Shown here: positions 1 through 7,794 of the stretch, piece by piece
Layout: each line of letters starts with the position of its first letter
How positions within the stretch are numbered: position 1 is the stretch's first letter
Assembly: GCA_963704585.1 (NCBI GenBank)
Contig: OY969919.1
Span: 992,001-1,056,000 of the forward strand
Length of the DNA stretch: 64,000 nucleotides
Reading direction: 5' to 3'
Origin: Bog-756 sp963704585
GTDB lineage: Bacteria > Actinomycetota > Acidimicrobiia > Acidimicrobiales > RAAP-2
The notes under the pieces: generated by a model
Seen by the model: only the letters and a program-made list of their open reading frames with translations
Told to the model about the DNA's origin: nothing
Database searches by the model: none
Program-made: the position numbers and the translations under genes

Positions 1-100
1 GATCGTCGGCGTCGGTCAGCTGTCCGGCGAAGAGCGCGGCCGCCATCGGGGAGCGGCAGATGTTGGCGGTGCAGACGAAGAGGAAGTGAACGCCGCCGAT
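1..100 (-). CDS. Low-molecular-weight protein tyrosine phosphatase, N-terminal part (cut by window edge)
   Basis: The minus strand reads FLFVCTANICRSPMAAALF, which contains the CX5R(S) phosphate-binding loop of the LMW tyrosine phosphatase family (Cys in VCTANICRS). Only about 30 N-terminal residues lie in the window. In exopolysaccharide loci such enzymes (Wzb/Wza type) dephosphorylate the tyrosine-rich tail of the partner kinase, and a fused Wzz-kinase is present at 16.9-18.6 kb. No ATG, GTG or TTG sits in this frame close to the motif (the nearest ATG, near 248, would overlap the divergent gene), so the start is unresolved and the right coordinate is approximate. A rare start codon or a base error is possible. 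Confidence 0.6.
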   Translation of the reverse strand, partial: MGGVHFLFVCTANICRSPMAAALFAGQLTDADD

Positions 101-169
101 GGTACCCGTGCGACCCCGCGCGGACCGCGTACGCTCGGTTGGCGAGCCGTCGAACGTGAGGAGCGCACG

Positions 170-562
170 TTGCCGTCCAACACCGAGATCGTCCGCATCG
201 TCACCGACGCACTCGGCCGTGGCGACCTGCTCGCGGTCATGGGCCATGTCTCGAAGGACGTCCGGTGGGCGGTCGCCGCCACCGACCGGGACGCGGCGCC
301 CTGGTTCGGCGTCTACGAGGGCAAGCGTAGCCTGCCGGACTTCTTCGCCGAGCTCGCCAAGCTCGAGTTCACCGAGTTCTCCCTCAAAGCGGTCCTCGCC
401 GAGGGCGACCTCGTCGTGACGTGGCTGCACGTCGCATTCACCACACCCACCGGTCGCTCGGTCGACATGGAGGAGGTCCAGATCTGGACCCTCGCCGGCG
501 GGAAGGTCACTTCGGTCGACACCCTCCTCGACACGGCCGCCGTCGGCGCCGCCTTCGCGTGA
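170..562 (+). CDS. SnoaL-like / NTF2-fold protein
   Basis: A 130-residue protein with the size and pattern of the SnoaL-like NTF2 superfamily: an N-terminal helix (NTEIVRIVTDALGRGDL), a WFGVYEGKRSLPDFF segment and a C-terminal EVQIWTLAGGKVTSVDTLLD strand pair. These small alpha+beta barrel proteins bind or isomerise small molecules, but their substrates cannot be told from sequence. The TTG at 170 was chosen because GAGGAG lies 6 nt upstream and the protein then has the usual family length. Its stop overlaps the start of the next glycosyltransferase by 4 nt (GTGA), so the two are probably cotranslated. Confidence 0.7.
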   Translation: MPSNTEIVRIVTDALGRGDLLAVMGHVSKDVRWAVAATDRDAAPWFGVYEGKRSLPDFFAELAKLEFTEFSLKAVLAEGDLVVTWLHVAFTTPTGRSVDMEEVQIWTLAGGKVTSVDTLLDTAAVGAAFA

Positions 563-1656
563 GCCGCGCACCGGTCGCACTCGTCCACGACTACCTCACC
601 CAACGCGGCGGAGCGGAGCGGGTCGTCCTCACCCTGGCCGAGGCGTACCCCGCCGCCACCGTGCACACCTCCCTCTACGATCCGGACGGCACCTTCGCCG
701 GTTTCGGCGCGCACCGGATCACGACGCTCCCGCTCGACCGGATCGCGCTCCTGCGCGCCCACCATCGACTCGCCCTGCCCCTGCTCGCACCCGCCTTCTC
801 GCGGCTCACCGTCGACGCGGAGGTCGCGCTCTGCTCCTCGAGCGGCTGGGCCCACGGCTGCCGTGCCACCGGCCGCAAGGTCGTCTACTGCCATACGCCC
901 GCCCGCTGGCTCTACCAGACCGACCGCTACCTCCAGGGATCGTCCCGTCTCGCAAGTGCGGCGCTGTCGGTCGCGAGTCCGGCGCTGCGCCGGTGGGACC
1001 GGCGGGCCGCCGCCACCGCCGACCGCTACCTCGTCAACTCACGGGTGGTCCGCGACCGGGTCGCGGACATCTACGGCCTCGACGCGGAGGTGCTCCCACC
1101 ACCGATCGGGTTCGGCCCCGAGGGTGAGCGCGAGCCGGTCGACGGGATCGAGCCCGGCTGCTACCTGTGCGTGTCGCGGCTGCTCCCCTACAAGAACGTC
1201 GACGCGGTCGTCGAGGCCTTCCGGCGCCTCCCCGGCGAACGGCTCGTGGTGGTCGGCAGCGGCCCGACGGCCGAGCAGCTCGCCGCATCGGCGCCCCCGA
1301 ACGTGACCCTCGTCGGCACGGTTGGCGACGCGGGCCTGCGCTGGCTCTACGCCGCCGCGGCCGGGCTGATCGCCGCCTCCTACGAGGATTTCGGGATGAC
1401 GCCCGTCGAGGCGGCTGCGTTCGGCAAGCCGACGGCGGCCCTCCGCTGGGGCGGCTTCCTCGACACCATCGTCGAGGGAACGACCGGGGTGTTCTTCGAC
1501 GAGCCGACCCCCGGGGCGGTCGCCGGCGCCGTGGGGCAGCTCGCCGCGACCCACTGGGACGCGGGGGTCCTCGCCGGGCACGTGCGGGGCTTCGCGGTGG
1601 AGCGGTTCGTGGCCCGCATCGCCGAGATCGTCGACGAGGAGCGGAGCCGGGCCTGA
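559..1656 (+). CDS. Glycosyltransferase family 4
   Basis: A 365-residue GT-B glycosyltransferase. The N-terminal acceptor domain starts VALVHDYLTQRGGAERVV. The C-terminal nucleotide-sugar domain carries CYLCVSRLLPYKNVDAVVEAF and the EX7E-type element YEDFGMTPVEAAAFGKP. CHTPARWLYQ in the middle is typical of mannosyl- or rhamnosyltransferases of polysaccharide loci. The GTG start overlaps the stop of the SnoaL-like gene (GTGA). It converges with the sugar phosphotransferase gene, which ends about 10 nt downstream. It probably adds a hexose to a lipid-linked repeat unit at the inner membrane; donor and acceptor are not predictable. Confidence 0.85.
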   Translation: MSRAPVALVHDYLTQRGGAERVVLTLAEAYPAATVHTSLYDPDGTFAGFGAHRITTLPLDRIALLRAHHRLALPLLAPAFSRLTVDAEVALCSSSGWAHGCRATGRKVVYCHTPARWLYQTDRYLQGSSRLASAALSVASPALRRWDRRAAATADRYLVNSRVVRDRVADIYGLDAEVLPPPIGFGPEGEREPVDGIEPGCYLCVSRLLPYKNVDAVVEAFRRLPGERLVVVGSGPTAEQLAASAPPNVTLVGTVGDAGLRWLYAAAAGLIAASYEDFGMTPVEAAAFGKPTAALRWGGFLDTIVEGTTGVFFDEPTPGAVAGAVGQLAATHWDAGVLAGHVRGFAVERFVARIAEIVDEERSRA

Positions 1657-1666
1657 CCTGCGACGG

Positions 1667-3172
1667 TCAGGAGGCGCCGCGACCGCGGAAGACCGTGCTC
1701 GGGGTCCTCCAGAGGATCTGCATGTCCCACCAGAACGACCACGACGCCACGTAGAGGTAGTCGAGCCGGCAGAGCTCGAGGTGGGAGAGCTCGTTCCGCC
1801 CCGACACCTGCCAGAGGCCGGTCATCCCGGGCCGCGCCTCGAACCGCTTGCGTGCCCATCCGTCGATCTCCTCGGACTCCTCGACCACGAAGGGCCGCGG
1901 CCCGACGAGGGACATGTCGCCCTTCCAGACGTTGATGAGCTGGGGGATCTCGTCGAGGCTCGTCCGCCGGAGGAAGCGCCCGACGCTCGTGATCCGAGGG
2001 TCGTTCGTGATCTTGAAGAGCGGGCCGTCCATCTCGTTGAGGTGCGCGAGCTCCTGGCGCCGCGACTCCGCGTCCTCGTACATGGTCCGGAACTTGAGCA
2101 TCGCGAAGGGCCGCTCGTCGCGGCCGGTGCGGATCTGGCGGAAGAAGACCGGACCGGAGCTGGAGAGCTTGATGGCGACCGCGAAGAGCGCCATCAACGG
2201 CGAGAGCAGGAGCAGCATCGCGGACGATGCCGCGATGTCGAAGGTCCGCTTGAACGCACGGGCACCGGTCGAGAGGGAGGCCGGCGCGATGTCGAGCATC
2301 GGAAGGCCCGAGAGGTCCTCCACGTGCGAGCGGGCGGTGATGAGCTCGTAGTAGCGCGGCACGACCGAGACCGCGACCTTGCCGGCGAGGCCCTTGAGGA
2401 CCTCGGTGGTGCGCTCCGGATGGGTCCGCGAGAAGCAGACCACCACCCGGGCGATGCCGAAGCGCTGGCAGAGGTCGGGCAGGTCCTCGAGCTCCCCGAG
2501 CAGGTCGCCGCGCCCGAGCGGGTTGTCGTCCACGAAGCCCACGAACTGCACGTTCGGATGCGCGCGCAGGTGACTTGCGACGGTCTGGGCGAGCTTGCCG
2601 GTGCCGACGACGATGACCGGCACCGAGCCGATCGACGCGCGGGCGAACAGGACGTTGGCCGCGACGCGGGCGAGCGGCACGGTCACGACGGCCACCAGGC
2701 ACATCGCGACGATCTTGGCCACCGTCAGCGCCGCGAGTCCGTCGTTGCGCTTGAGCACGTACGCGACGAGCGCGTAGACGAACCCGCTGATCAAGAGGCC
2801 GTGGACGATGCCGGGGAGGTCGGCGAAGACGCTGTTGGAGATCCGCCGCGTGATGCCGCGGTAGAGGCCGTAGCAGGCGAAGATCGCGAGGAAGACCGGG
2901 AGCATGAGCAGGTCGACCAGGTAGACGACACCGGCACGTGCTGCGCCGCTCGCCGGGTTGGAGGAGACCGCAGCGACGAAGAGAGGGCCGCAGACCGCGG
3001 CGAGGGTCAGGCCGACCATGTCGGCGAGGAGCAGCCGGCGGAGCGCGAGCCGTCGGACCCGCGCGACCGCCTCGCCCTGGTCACCGCGGCGATCGTCGAG
3101 ATCGCGGCGCTCGATGACGCGGAGCGCGGGCTCCTGCAGGGCACGTTCGAGTTCTGGATCGAGAATCGCCAT
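1667..3172 (-). CDS. Polyprenyl glycosylphosphotransferase (WbaP type)
   Basis: A 501-residue initiating phosphoglycosyl transferase. The N-terminal half has about five membrane segments (roughly residues 45-170) followed by a Rossmann-like domain (VPVIVVGTGKLAQTVASHL). The C-terminal catalytic domain has a re-entrant helix after KRTFDIAAS, then KFRTMY, the catalytic Asp-Glu dyad in TSLDEIPQL, and GDMSLVGPRP. Such enzymes move a sugar-1-phosphate from a nucleotide sugar to undecaprenyl phosphate, the first step of repeat-unit synthesis. ATG at 3172 was preferred to upstream in-frame starts because it gives the usual family length. The gene lies 159 nt downstream of the glycoside hydrolase 2 gene on the same strand. 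Confidence 0.9.
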   Translation of the reverse strand: MAILDPELERALQEPALRVIERRDLDDRRGDQGEAVARVRRLALRRLLLADMVGLTLAAVCGPLFVAAVSSNPASGAARAGVVYLVDLLMLPVFLAIFACYGLYRGITRRISNSVFADLPGIVHGLLISGFVYALVAYVLKRNDGLAALTVAKIVAMCLVAVVTVPLARVAANVLFARASIGSVPVIVVGTGKLAQTVASHLRAHPNVQFVGFVDDNPLGRGDLLGELEDLPDLCQRFGIARVVVCFSRTHPERTTEVLKGLAGKVAVSVVPRYYELITARSHVEDLSGLPMLDIAPASLSTGARAFKRTFDIAASSAMLLLLSPLMALFAVAIKLSSSGPVFFRQIRTGRDERPFAMLKFRTMYEDAESRRQELAHLNEMDGPLFKITNDPRITSVGRFLRRTSLDEIPQLINVWKGDMSLVGPRPFVVEESEEIDGWARKRFEARPGMTGLWQVSGRNELSHLELCRLDYLYVASWSFWWDMQILWRTPSTVFRGRGAS

Positions 3173-3331
3173 CCCAGCCGGCCTGCCCTTTCCTGCACCG
3201 GTGTCGGACCGGCCCCCGCCCGCGCCCGCTGGGGGCTTAGCCACCGAAACCACTTCCGCCAAGACAAGCCATGCTACCGGCGAGTGAACGCCCAGCACAA
3301 CAGCGGCTTCCGGTCGCGGCAACCCCGGGTG

Positions 3332-5857
3332 TCAGTCGGTCACGACGACCGAGGCGAGCGAGTTGAGCGCCCGCACCCGCCCCCGCGGCGGTTCCTCGGG
3401 ACACCGTCCGGTCAGGCGGAGCACCCTGGTCGTCCCCGGCGCGAGGTGGAACCACGAGTCCTCGGGGTGGTAGCCAGGCACCTCGACGCAGACGAATTGG
3501 GCGAACGATCTGGTCGAGATGGACAGGGACCATACCGATCCATCGACCGGTTCGACACCGATCTGAAGGCCGACGTCGGCCTGGAGAGGCCGGGCCGGGC
3601 CGTCCGGGAGGTGGGCGGTGGCGGCGAGGATCCGCCCGTCCGGATCGGTCAGGGTGGCGGTGACCAACTCGTAGGCGCGCGGCCCGAACCGGTAGGCGTA
3701 GGCGAGGTCGCGGAAGCCGTCGAAGAGCGCGTCGGCCGAGCACTCGAGGCCGCCCCGGGCCGGCACGTCGACCGGACGGGACGCCGACTCGAGGACATGG
3801 TCGCCCGAGGCGAGCTCGACCGTGAGTGTGCCGGTGACCGCCTCGGCCGTGTCGTTGACCAGGTGGAGGTGGAGGCCGTTGAGCCCCTCGTCCGTCGCGA
3901 GCACCGCGACCGGCGCACTGCCGCGGGCGAACGCGAACCAGGGTGCCTTCGGCTGCCCGGCCGCGTCGAGCAGCCCCCAGCCGGCGCCCATCCGCAGGTC
4001 GCGGAGTGCGACGAGGACGAGCCCCGCGCACGGGGAGCCCGGGCGCCGCCACTCGGCGACCGCCTGCGTGACGATCTCGCAGACCGCGGCCCGCCCGAGG
4101 TCGAGGGCGCGCTCGGGGTCGGTGCGCCGGACGAGGGCCGGCTCGACGCCGAAGAGGAGCCCGACGTAGTGATCGCGCACATCCTCGAGGTCCCACGAAC
4201 CGCCGGTGTCGTGGTGGATCGCCTGCTTCCACTCCGGATCGTGGCCGGCTCGCGACGCTCCCCCGCACTCCCGATCGACCGTCGGTGCGTCGGGCGGGAT
4301 CGAGAACGCGATCCCTTCGCTCACGAAGCGCGGCGCCGCCCGGCGCAGGTCGTCGAGCGGGCGCAGGAAGACCCCGACACCCGTGTAGTGGCTCACCCCG
4401 GCGTCGGGCTGGAACGGGAGGGAACCACCCGTCGGCGACGAGGGGAGGGTCGGGACGCCCGGTGCGAGCGATGCGGTGAGCGCAGGGAACGTCTCGCTGA
4501 GCAGCGGGGTCTGCCACTTCGCACGCGGCAGGCCGAACATCGCGGCCTGCTCCTCGAGCTCCTGGCCGCCGCAGACGACGGCGAGTGACGGGTGTGCCGC
4601 GGCGGCGGTGAGCACCGTGCCGAGCTCCTCGGTGAATGCTGCGGTCCACTCGGGGTCGTCCGGGGGGTCGAGGAAGGCGAGCATCGCGTCCTGCCAGACG
4701 AGGACCCCGAGACGGTCACAGGCCGCGTAGAAGGCCTCGTCGGCGTAGACGGTGCCGCCCGGTATCCGGAGGAGGTTCATGCCCGCGTCCCGTGCGAGGC
4801 CGAGGGACGCGGCGACCTCGTCCGCGCCGGCCGCGAAGGAGACCGGGTCCGGCGGATACCAGCACGCTCCGCGGGCGAAGACCTCGACCCCGTTGACCCG
4901 GAGCTGGAAGCCGTCGTCGCGCCGGTCGGCCTCGACCGTCCGGAAGCCCACGCTGCCGAGCTCGAAGCGCACGTCGCCGACGGCCACCGCGACGGGATAG
5001 AGGGGCTGTGGTCCGTGGGTGTGCGGCCACCACCGCTCGACGCCGTCGACCGTCACGGCGCCTGCGAGCTCGACGGATCCACCGGCGGTGTGGACCTGGA
5101 GCGGCGCGACGGCGCCGGCGACCTCGAGGGTCGCGCTCCCGGCGACGACCTCGCCCCACCCGGAGAGCTCGACGGTGACCGTGCCCGTGGTCGTGCCGTC
5201 GCCCCGGTCCGTGCACGCCGCGACGACCCGGCGGGTCCCGATCTCGAACGCGGCCCGTCGGGTCAGCCGCACCGGCCGCCACGGTCCGACCGGCGCGGGG
5301 GTCACGGCCCAGCCGGGCTGCCGGCCGAGCAGGGTCGTGCGGAACCATCGCAGCTGTTGGCTGCCGGCGCCCTTCGTCTTCCACCGCGGCCGCGGCCGGC
5401 GGCCGGCGAGCAGCGGCGCGAGCGCCGCGCAGCGGAGGTGCAGCTCGTTGGCCCCCTCCCCCAGCGTGACCGTCGCCCGGTGGCGTTCGAACATCGACGT
5501 CGACCGCGAGACGACCTCGCCGTTCCACCAGACCTCGCCGACCGTCGCGAGGCCGCCGACGTCGAGCACCCACTCCACCGCCTCGTCGCCGGCGGGCGCC
5601 TCGACCGCGCACCGGAACCACCAGTCGGACCGATCGAGCTCGTCGCTGCCGGGCTCGGGCTGTCCCGCGGCCACGACCGCCGCCGCCGCGGTCCCGGGCA
5701 CGGTCGCGGGGAGCCACCGAAGCGGTAGCGAGTCGAGCCCGTCGGGGGCCGCGACCTCGTCGGGGCGTGTCGACGCGCACTCCCAGGTGGCGCCTGCAAG
5801 CAGGTCGACCACGGGCGGCGGACCTGCCGTCAGCCCGGTCGTCGGGTCATCCGCCAT
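3332..5857 (-). CDS. Glycoside hydrolase family 2, beta-mannosidase-like
   Basis: An 841-residue protein with the GH2 order: N-terminal jelly-roll sugar-binding domain (about 20-200, VEWVLDVGGLATVGEVWWNGE), immunoglobulin-like domain (about 200-310), TIM barrel (about 320-600) and C-terminal beta domains. In the barrel the acid/base motif, usually CGNNE in beta-mannosidases, reads CGGQE (Glu433). The nucleophile motif, usually SEFG, reads SEG (Glu514). Both glutamates are kept although their neighbours differ, so activity or specificity may be altered. No signal peptide is visible, which suggests a cytoplasmic enzyme. The ATG overlaps the stop of the DUF1839 gene by 11 nt, making it the last gene of the carrier-protein operon. 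Confidence 0.8.
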   Translation of the reverse strand: MADDPTTGLTAGPPPVVDLLAGATWECASTRPDEVAAPDGLDSLPLRWLPATVPGTAAAAVVAAGQPEPGSDELDRSDWWFRCAVEAPAGDEAVEWVLDVGGLATVGEVWWNGEVVSRSTSMFERHRATVTLGEGANELHLRCAALAPLLAGRRPRPRWKTKGAGSQQLRWFRTTLLGRQPGWAVTPAPVGPWRPVRLTRRAAFEIGTRRVVAACTDRGDGTTTGTVTVELSGWGEVVAGSATLEVAGAVAPLQVHTAGGSVELAGAVTVDGVERWWPHTHGPQPLYPVAVAVGDVRFELGSVGFRTVEADRRDDGFQLRVNGVEVFARGACWYPPDPVSFAAGADEVAASLGLARDAGMNLLRIPGGTVYADEAFYAACDRLGVLVWQDAMLAFLDPPDDPEWTAAFTEELGTVLTAAAAHPSLAVVCGGQELEEQAAMFGLPRAKWQTPLLSETFPALTASLAPGVPTLPSSPTGGSLPFQPDAGVSHYTGVGVFLRPLDDLRRAAPRFVSEGIAFSIPPDAPTVDRECGGASRAGHDPEWKQAIHHDTGGSWDLEDVRDHYVGLLFGVEPALVRRTDPERALDLGRAAVCEIVTQAVAEWRRPGSPCAGLVLVALRDLRMGAGWGLLDAAGQPKAPWFAFARGSAPVAVLATDEGLNGLHLHLVNDTAEAVTGTLTVELASGDHVLESASRPVDVPARGGLECSADALFDGFRDLAYAYRFGPRAYELVTATLTDPDGRILAATAHLPDGPARPLQADVGLQIGVEPVDGSVWSLSISTRSFAQFVCVEVPGYHPEDSWFHLAPGTTRVLRLTGRCPEEPPRGRVRALNSLASVVVTD

Positions 5858-6818
5858 AGTGGCCGTCCAGGATCGCCATGCCCGCTGCCCACCGCTCGGC
5901 CATCGGCCCGAGCACCGCGTCGAGGTCGACACTCCGGCCCCGGACGACCCGGGCGAGCGCGAACTGGAGGGTCTTGGCGCCCTCCGCGACGGCACGGAAC
6001 GCCTCTGCGGCGCCGGAGAGCCCCGGCCGGTCGTGCTCGTCGAGCCACGTCACGAACGACGAGGCAAGCTCGTGCGCCGCGCCGCACTGCCGGCAGGTCC
6101 CGAACGCGTAGAGGTGGAAGGTCTCGAGCTCCTGCGTCGCGAGCCAGACGACGTCCGCGGCGAGGCGCGCGCCGAGCCGGGTGATCGGGTTGTCCGCGGG
6201 TCGTCGCGCGAGGTGGTCGCGCGTCGCGGCGACCGCGCGCTCGACGAGGCCGTCGTCGCCGCGGAGGCGGTCGAGCCGGATCACCTCGACGTAGGGCGGG
6301 AGCCGGGTGGGGTCCTCGTGCGCGCCGATGCCGAAGGCGCCGTCGAAGTCGTCGCCCTCGAGCTCGAAGTAGCCCGCGTTGTGGAAGTAGCCGAGCCGCC
6401 GGCGCGCCCGGTCGAGCATCTGAGGGACGATCGTCGTCTTCCCGTGCGCGAGCCGGTAGGTGACCTCCCGGGTGTCGGGCAGGTACCACGAGTCCACCTC
6501 GACGGTGCAGAGGCGCCCGAGGTCGAGCTGCTCGGCGACGTGATCCACGACCGGACGCCACACGTTGAGCTCGGCCACCTCGAGGCCGTAGACCGAGCGG
6601 AGGTCCTCGGGCGGGTACTTGGAGAACGTCCACTGGTCGCCCTCGAAGTCGGTGCCGAGGGAGAAGGCGGCGGCGGCCAGCGGGTCGAGGCCGAGCGCGT
6701 GGAGCACCTCGATCCACACGTCGACGTAGCAGTTCGTCTCGGTCCAGGTGCGCTCGGACGCGTGCAGCGGATGCGGCGCGTACGCGTCGGCCGACAGCGG
6801 CAGGAGCGCGAGCGTCAC
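5847..6818 (-). CDS. DUF1839 family protein, candidate aminoacyl transferase
   Basis: A 323-residue cytoplasmic protein recognised as DUF1839 from ERTWTETNCYVDVWIEVLH, DFEGDQWTFSKYP, TVEVDSWYLPDT and YFHNAGYFEL. Members commonly accompany SerRS-like amino acid:carrier protein ligases, as here. Visible candidate catalytic residues are Cys30, Asp109, His125 and His146. Their order resembles the N-terminal domain of BtrH, which moves an aminoacyl group from a carrier protein to an aminoglycoside; that comparison is inference. The GTG at 6818 lies 19 nt after the ligase stop, and the stop overlaps the next gene start by 11 nt. It may hand the carrier-bound amino acid to a sugar or lipid acceptor. 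Confidence 0.75.
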   Translation of the reverse strand: MTLALLPLSADAYAPHPLHASERTWTETNCYVDVWIEVLHALGLDPLAAAAFSLGTDFEGDQWTFSKYPPEDLRSVYGLEVAELNVWRPVVDHVAEQLDLGRLCTVEVDSWYLPDTREVTYRLAHGKTTIVPQMLDRARRRLGYFHNAGYFELEGDDFDGAFGIGAHEDPTRLPPYVEVIRLDRLRGDDGLVERAVAATRDHLARRPADNPITRLGARLAADVVWLATQELETFHLYAFGTCRQCGAAHELASSFVTWLDEHDRPGLSGAAEAFRAVAEGAKTLQFALARVVRGRSVDLDAVLGPMAERWAAGMAILDGHYGG

Positions 6819-6837
6819 GGCTGCACCGCGCCCGCGG

Positions 6838-7794
6838 TCACGGCCACAGCCGCGAGCGGACCTGGCCCGGCCAGCGGCCGGCGTCGAGTCCGTGCCGGTC
6901 GAGGAGCGCGAGCGTGATCCGGTCGACGCCGAAGCCGAAACAGGAGGTGTGGGCGACCTCACCGTCGGCGGTCTCGATGCCGAACGGCCGCCCGAAGTGG
7001 TCGAGGTGGAGGTTGGACGAGGAGATCGCAGTCGGCCGTCCCGCGTCGAAGACCGCGGTCACGAGCTCGTACTTGAGCTCTTCGCTGCGCTGGTTCGCGG
7101 CGAGCATCCGTCCGGGTCGACCGAAGAACGGGTCGTTCGCCACGACCGACTCGACCGGCAGCCCGAGCGACCCGAGCACCTCGAGCCCGCGCCCGATCCA
7201 CCGATCGCGGTGGTCCCGCGCGCCCTCGGGCGTTCCGAGGTAGACGTAGTCGTGCTGGCGGAAGGCCTGCATCCGGAAGGGGTCCTCGCTCGGCTCGTGC
7301 CGGAAGCAGTAGCCGTAGACCTCGACGCGCCGGCCACCCGCGGGCAGTGCGCCCGGCATCGCGGGGTAGACGGGATGGCAGACGGCCGGGCAGAGCACGA
7401 GGTCGGTGGTCGCGAGCAGCGGCCCGCGATCATCGCCGGTCTCCACGCGGCGCACGAGCTCGGCGTGGGCCCGCTCGTCGCCGCGGAAGGTGTGCACCGA
7501 GCCCATCTGGTCGGGGAACGACTCGAGGTAGCCGTTGCGCTCGAACGTGCTCCACGCCATCACCGGCGGGAAGCGCAGCGTCATCGCCTCCTGGTCGACG
7601 CCGACCCGGAGCACGAGGTCGTCGACGGCGGCGGCCACCGCCTCGAACCCGCCCGACCGGCCGTAGACGCCTTCGACGCCGGTCGGGACCAGCAGGCCCG
7701 ACTCGAGGAGGCCCGCACGGAAGGTCGCCCAGGGGGCTCCGTCCACCGGCGGGTCGCCCGCCCCGGCCGGCCCGGCCGCGGACCCCACCGTCAC
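6838..7794 (-). CDS. SerRS-like amino acid:[carrier protein] ligase
   Basis: A 318-residue class II aminoacyl-tRNA synthetase catalytic core with no tRNA-binding domain. Motif 2 is CFRHEPSEDPFRMQAFRQHD and motif 3 is CFGFGVDRITLAL (Arg292). Cys135 (LVLCPAVCHP), Glu167 (FRHE) and Cys285 match the Cys/Glu/Cys zinc site of archaeal-type SerRS and of the characterised family (Bradyrhizobium Bll0957, Agrobacterium Atu2573). Those enzymes activate glycine or alanine with ATP and load it on the phosphopantetheine of a small carrier protein rather than on tRNA. The carrier gene lies 1.2 kb upstream in the same operon. The GTG overlaps the dehydrogenase stop (GTGA). The amino acid preference here is unknown. 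Confidence 0.88.
   Translation of the reverse strand: MTVGSAAGPAGAGDPPVDGAPWATFRAGLLESGLLVPTGVEGVYGRSGGFEAVAAAVDDLVLRVGVDQEAMTLRFPPVMAWSTFERNGYLESFPDQMGSVHTFRGDERAHAELVRRVETGDDRGPLLATTDLVLCPAVCHPVYPAMPGALPAGGRRVEVYGYCFRHEPSEDPFRMQAFRQHDYVYLGTPEGARDHRDRWIGRGLEVLGSLGLPVESVVANDPFFGRPGRMLAANQRSEELKYELVTAVFDAGRPTAISSSNLHLDHFGRPFGIETADGEVAHTSCFGFGVDRITLALLDRHGLDAGRWPGQVRSRLWP

Noticed and set aside
1781..4588. A 935-codon plus-strand open frame, and similar very long frames elsewhere
   Set aside because: It is antisense to the WbaP-type and GH2 genes, has Arg/Glu/Asp-rich shadow composition and no domain pattern. Such frames are expected in high-GC DNA.
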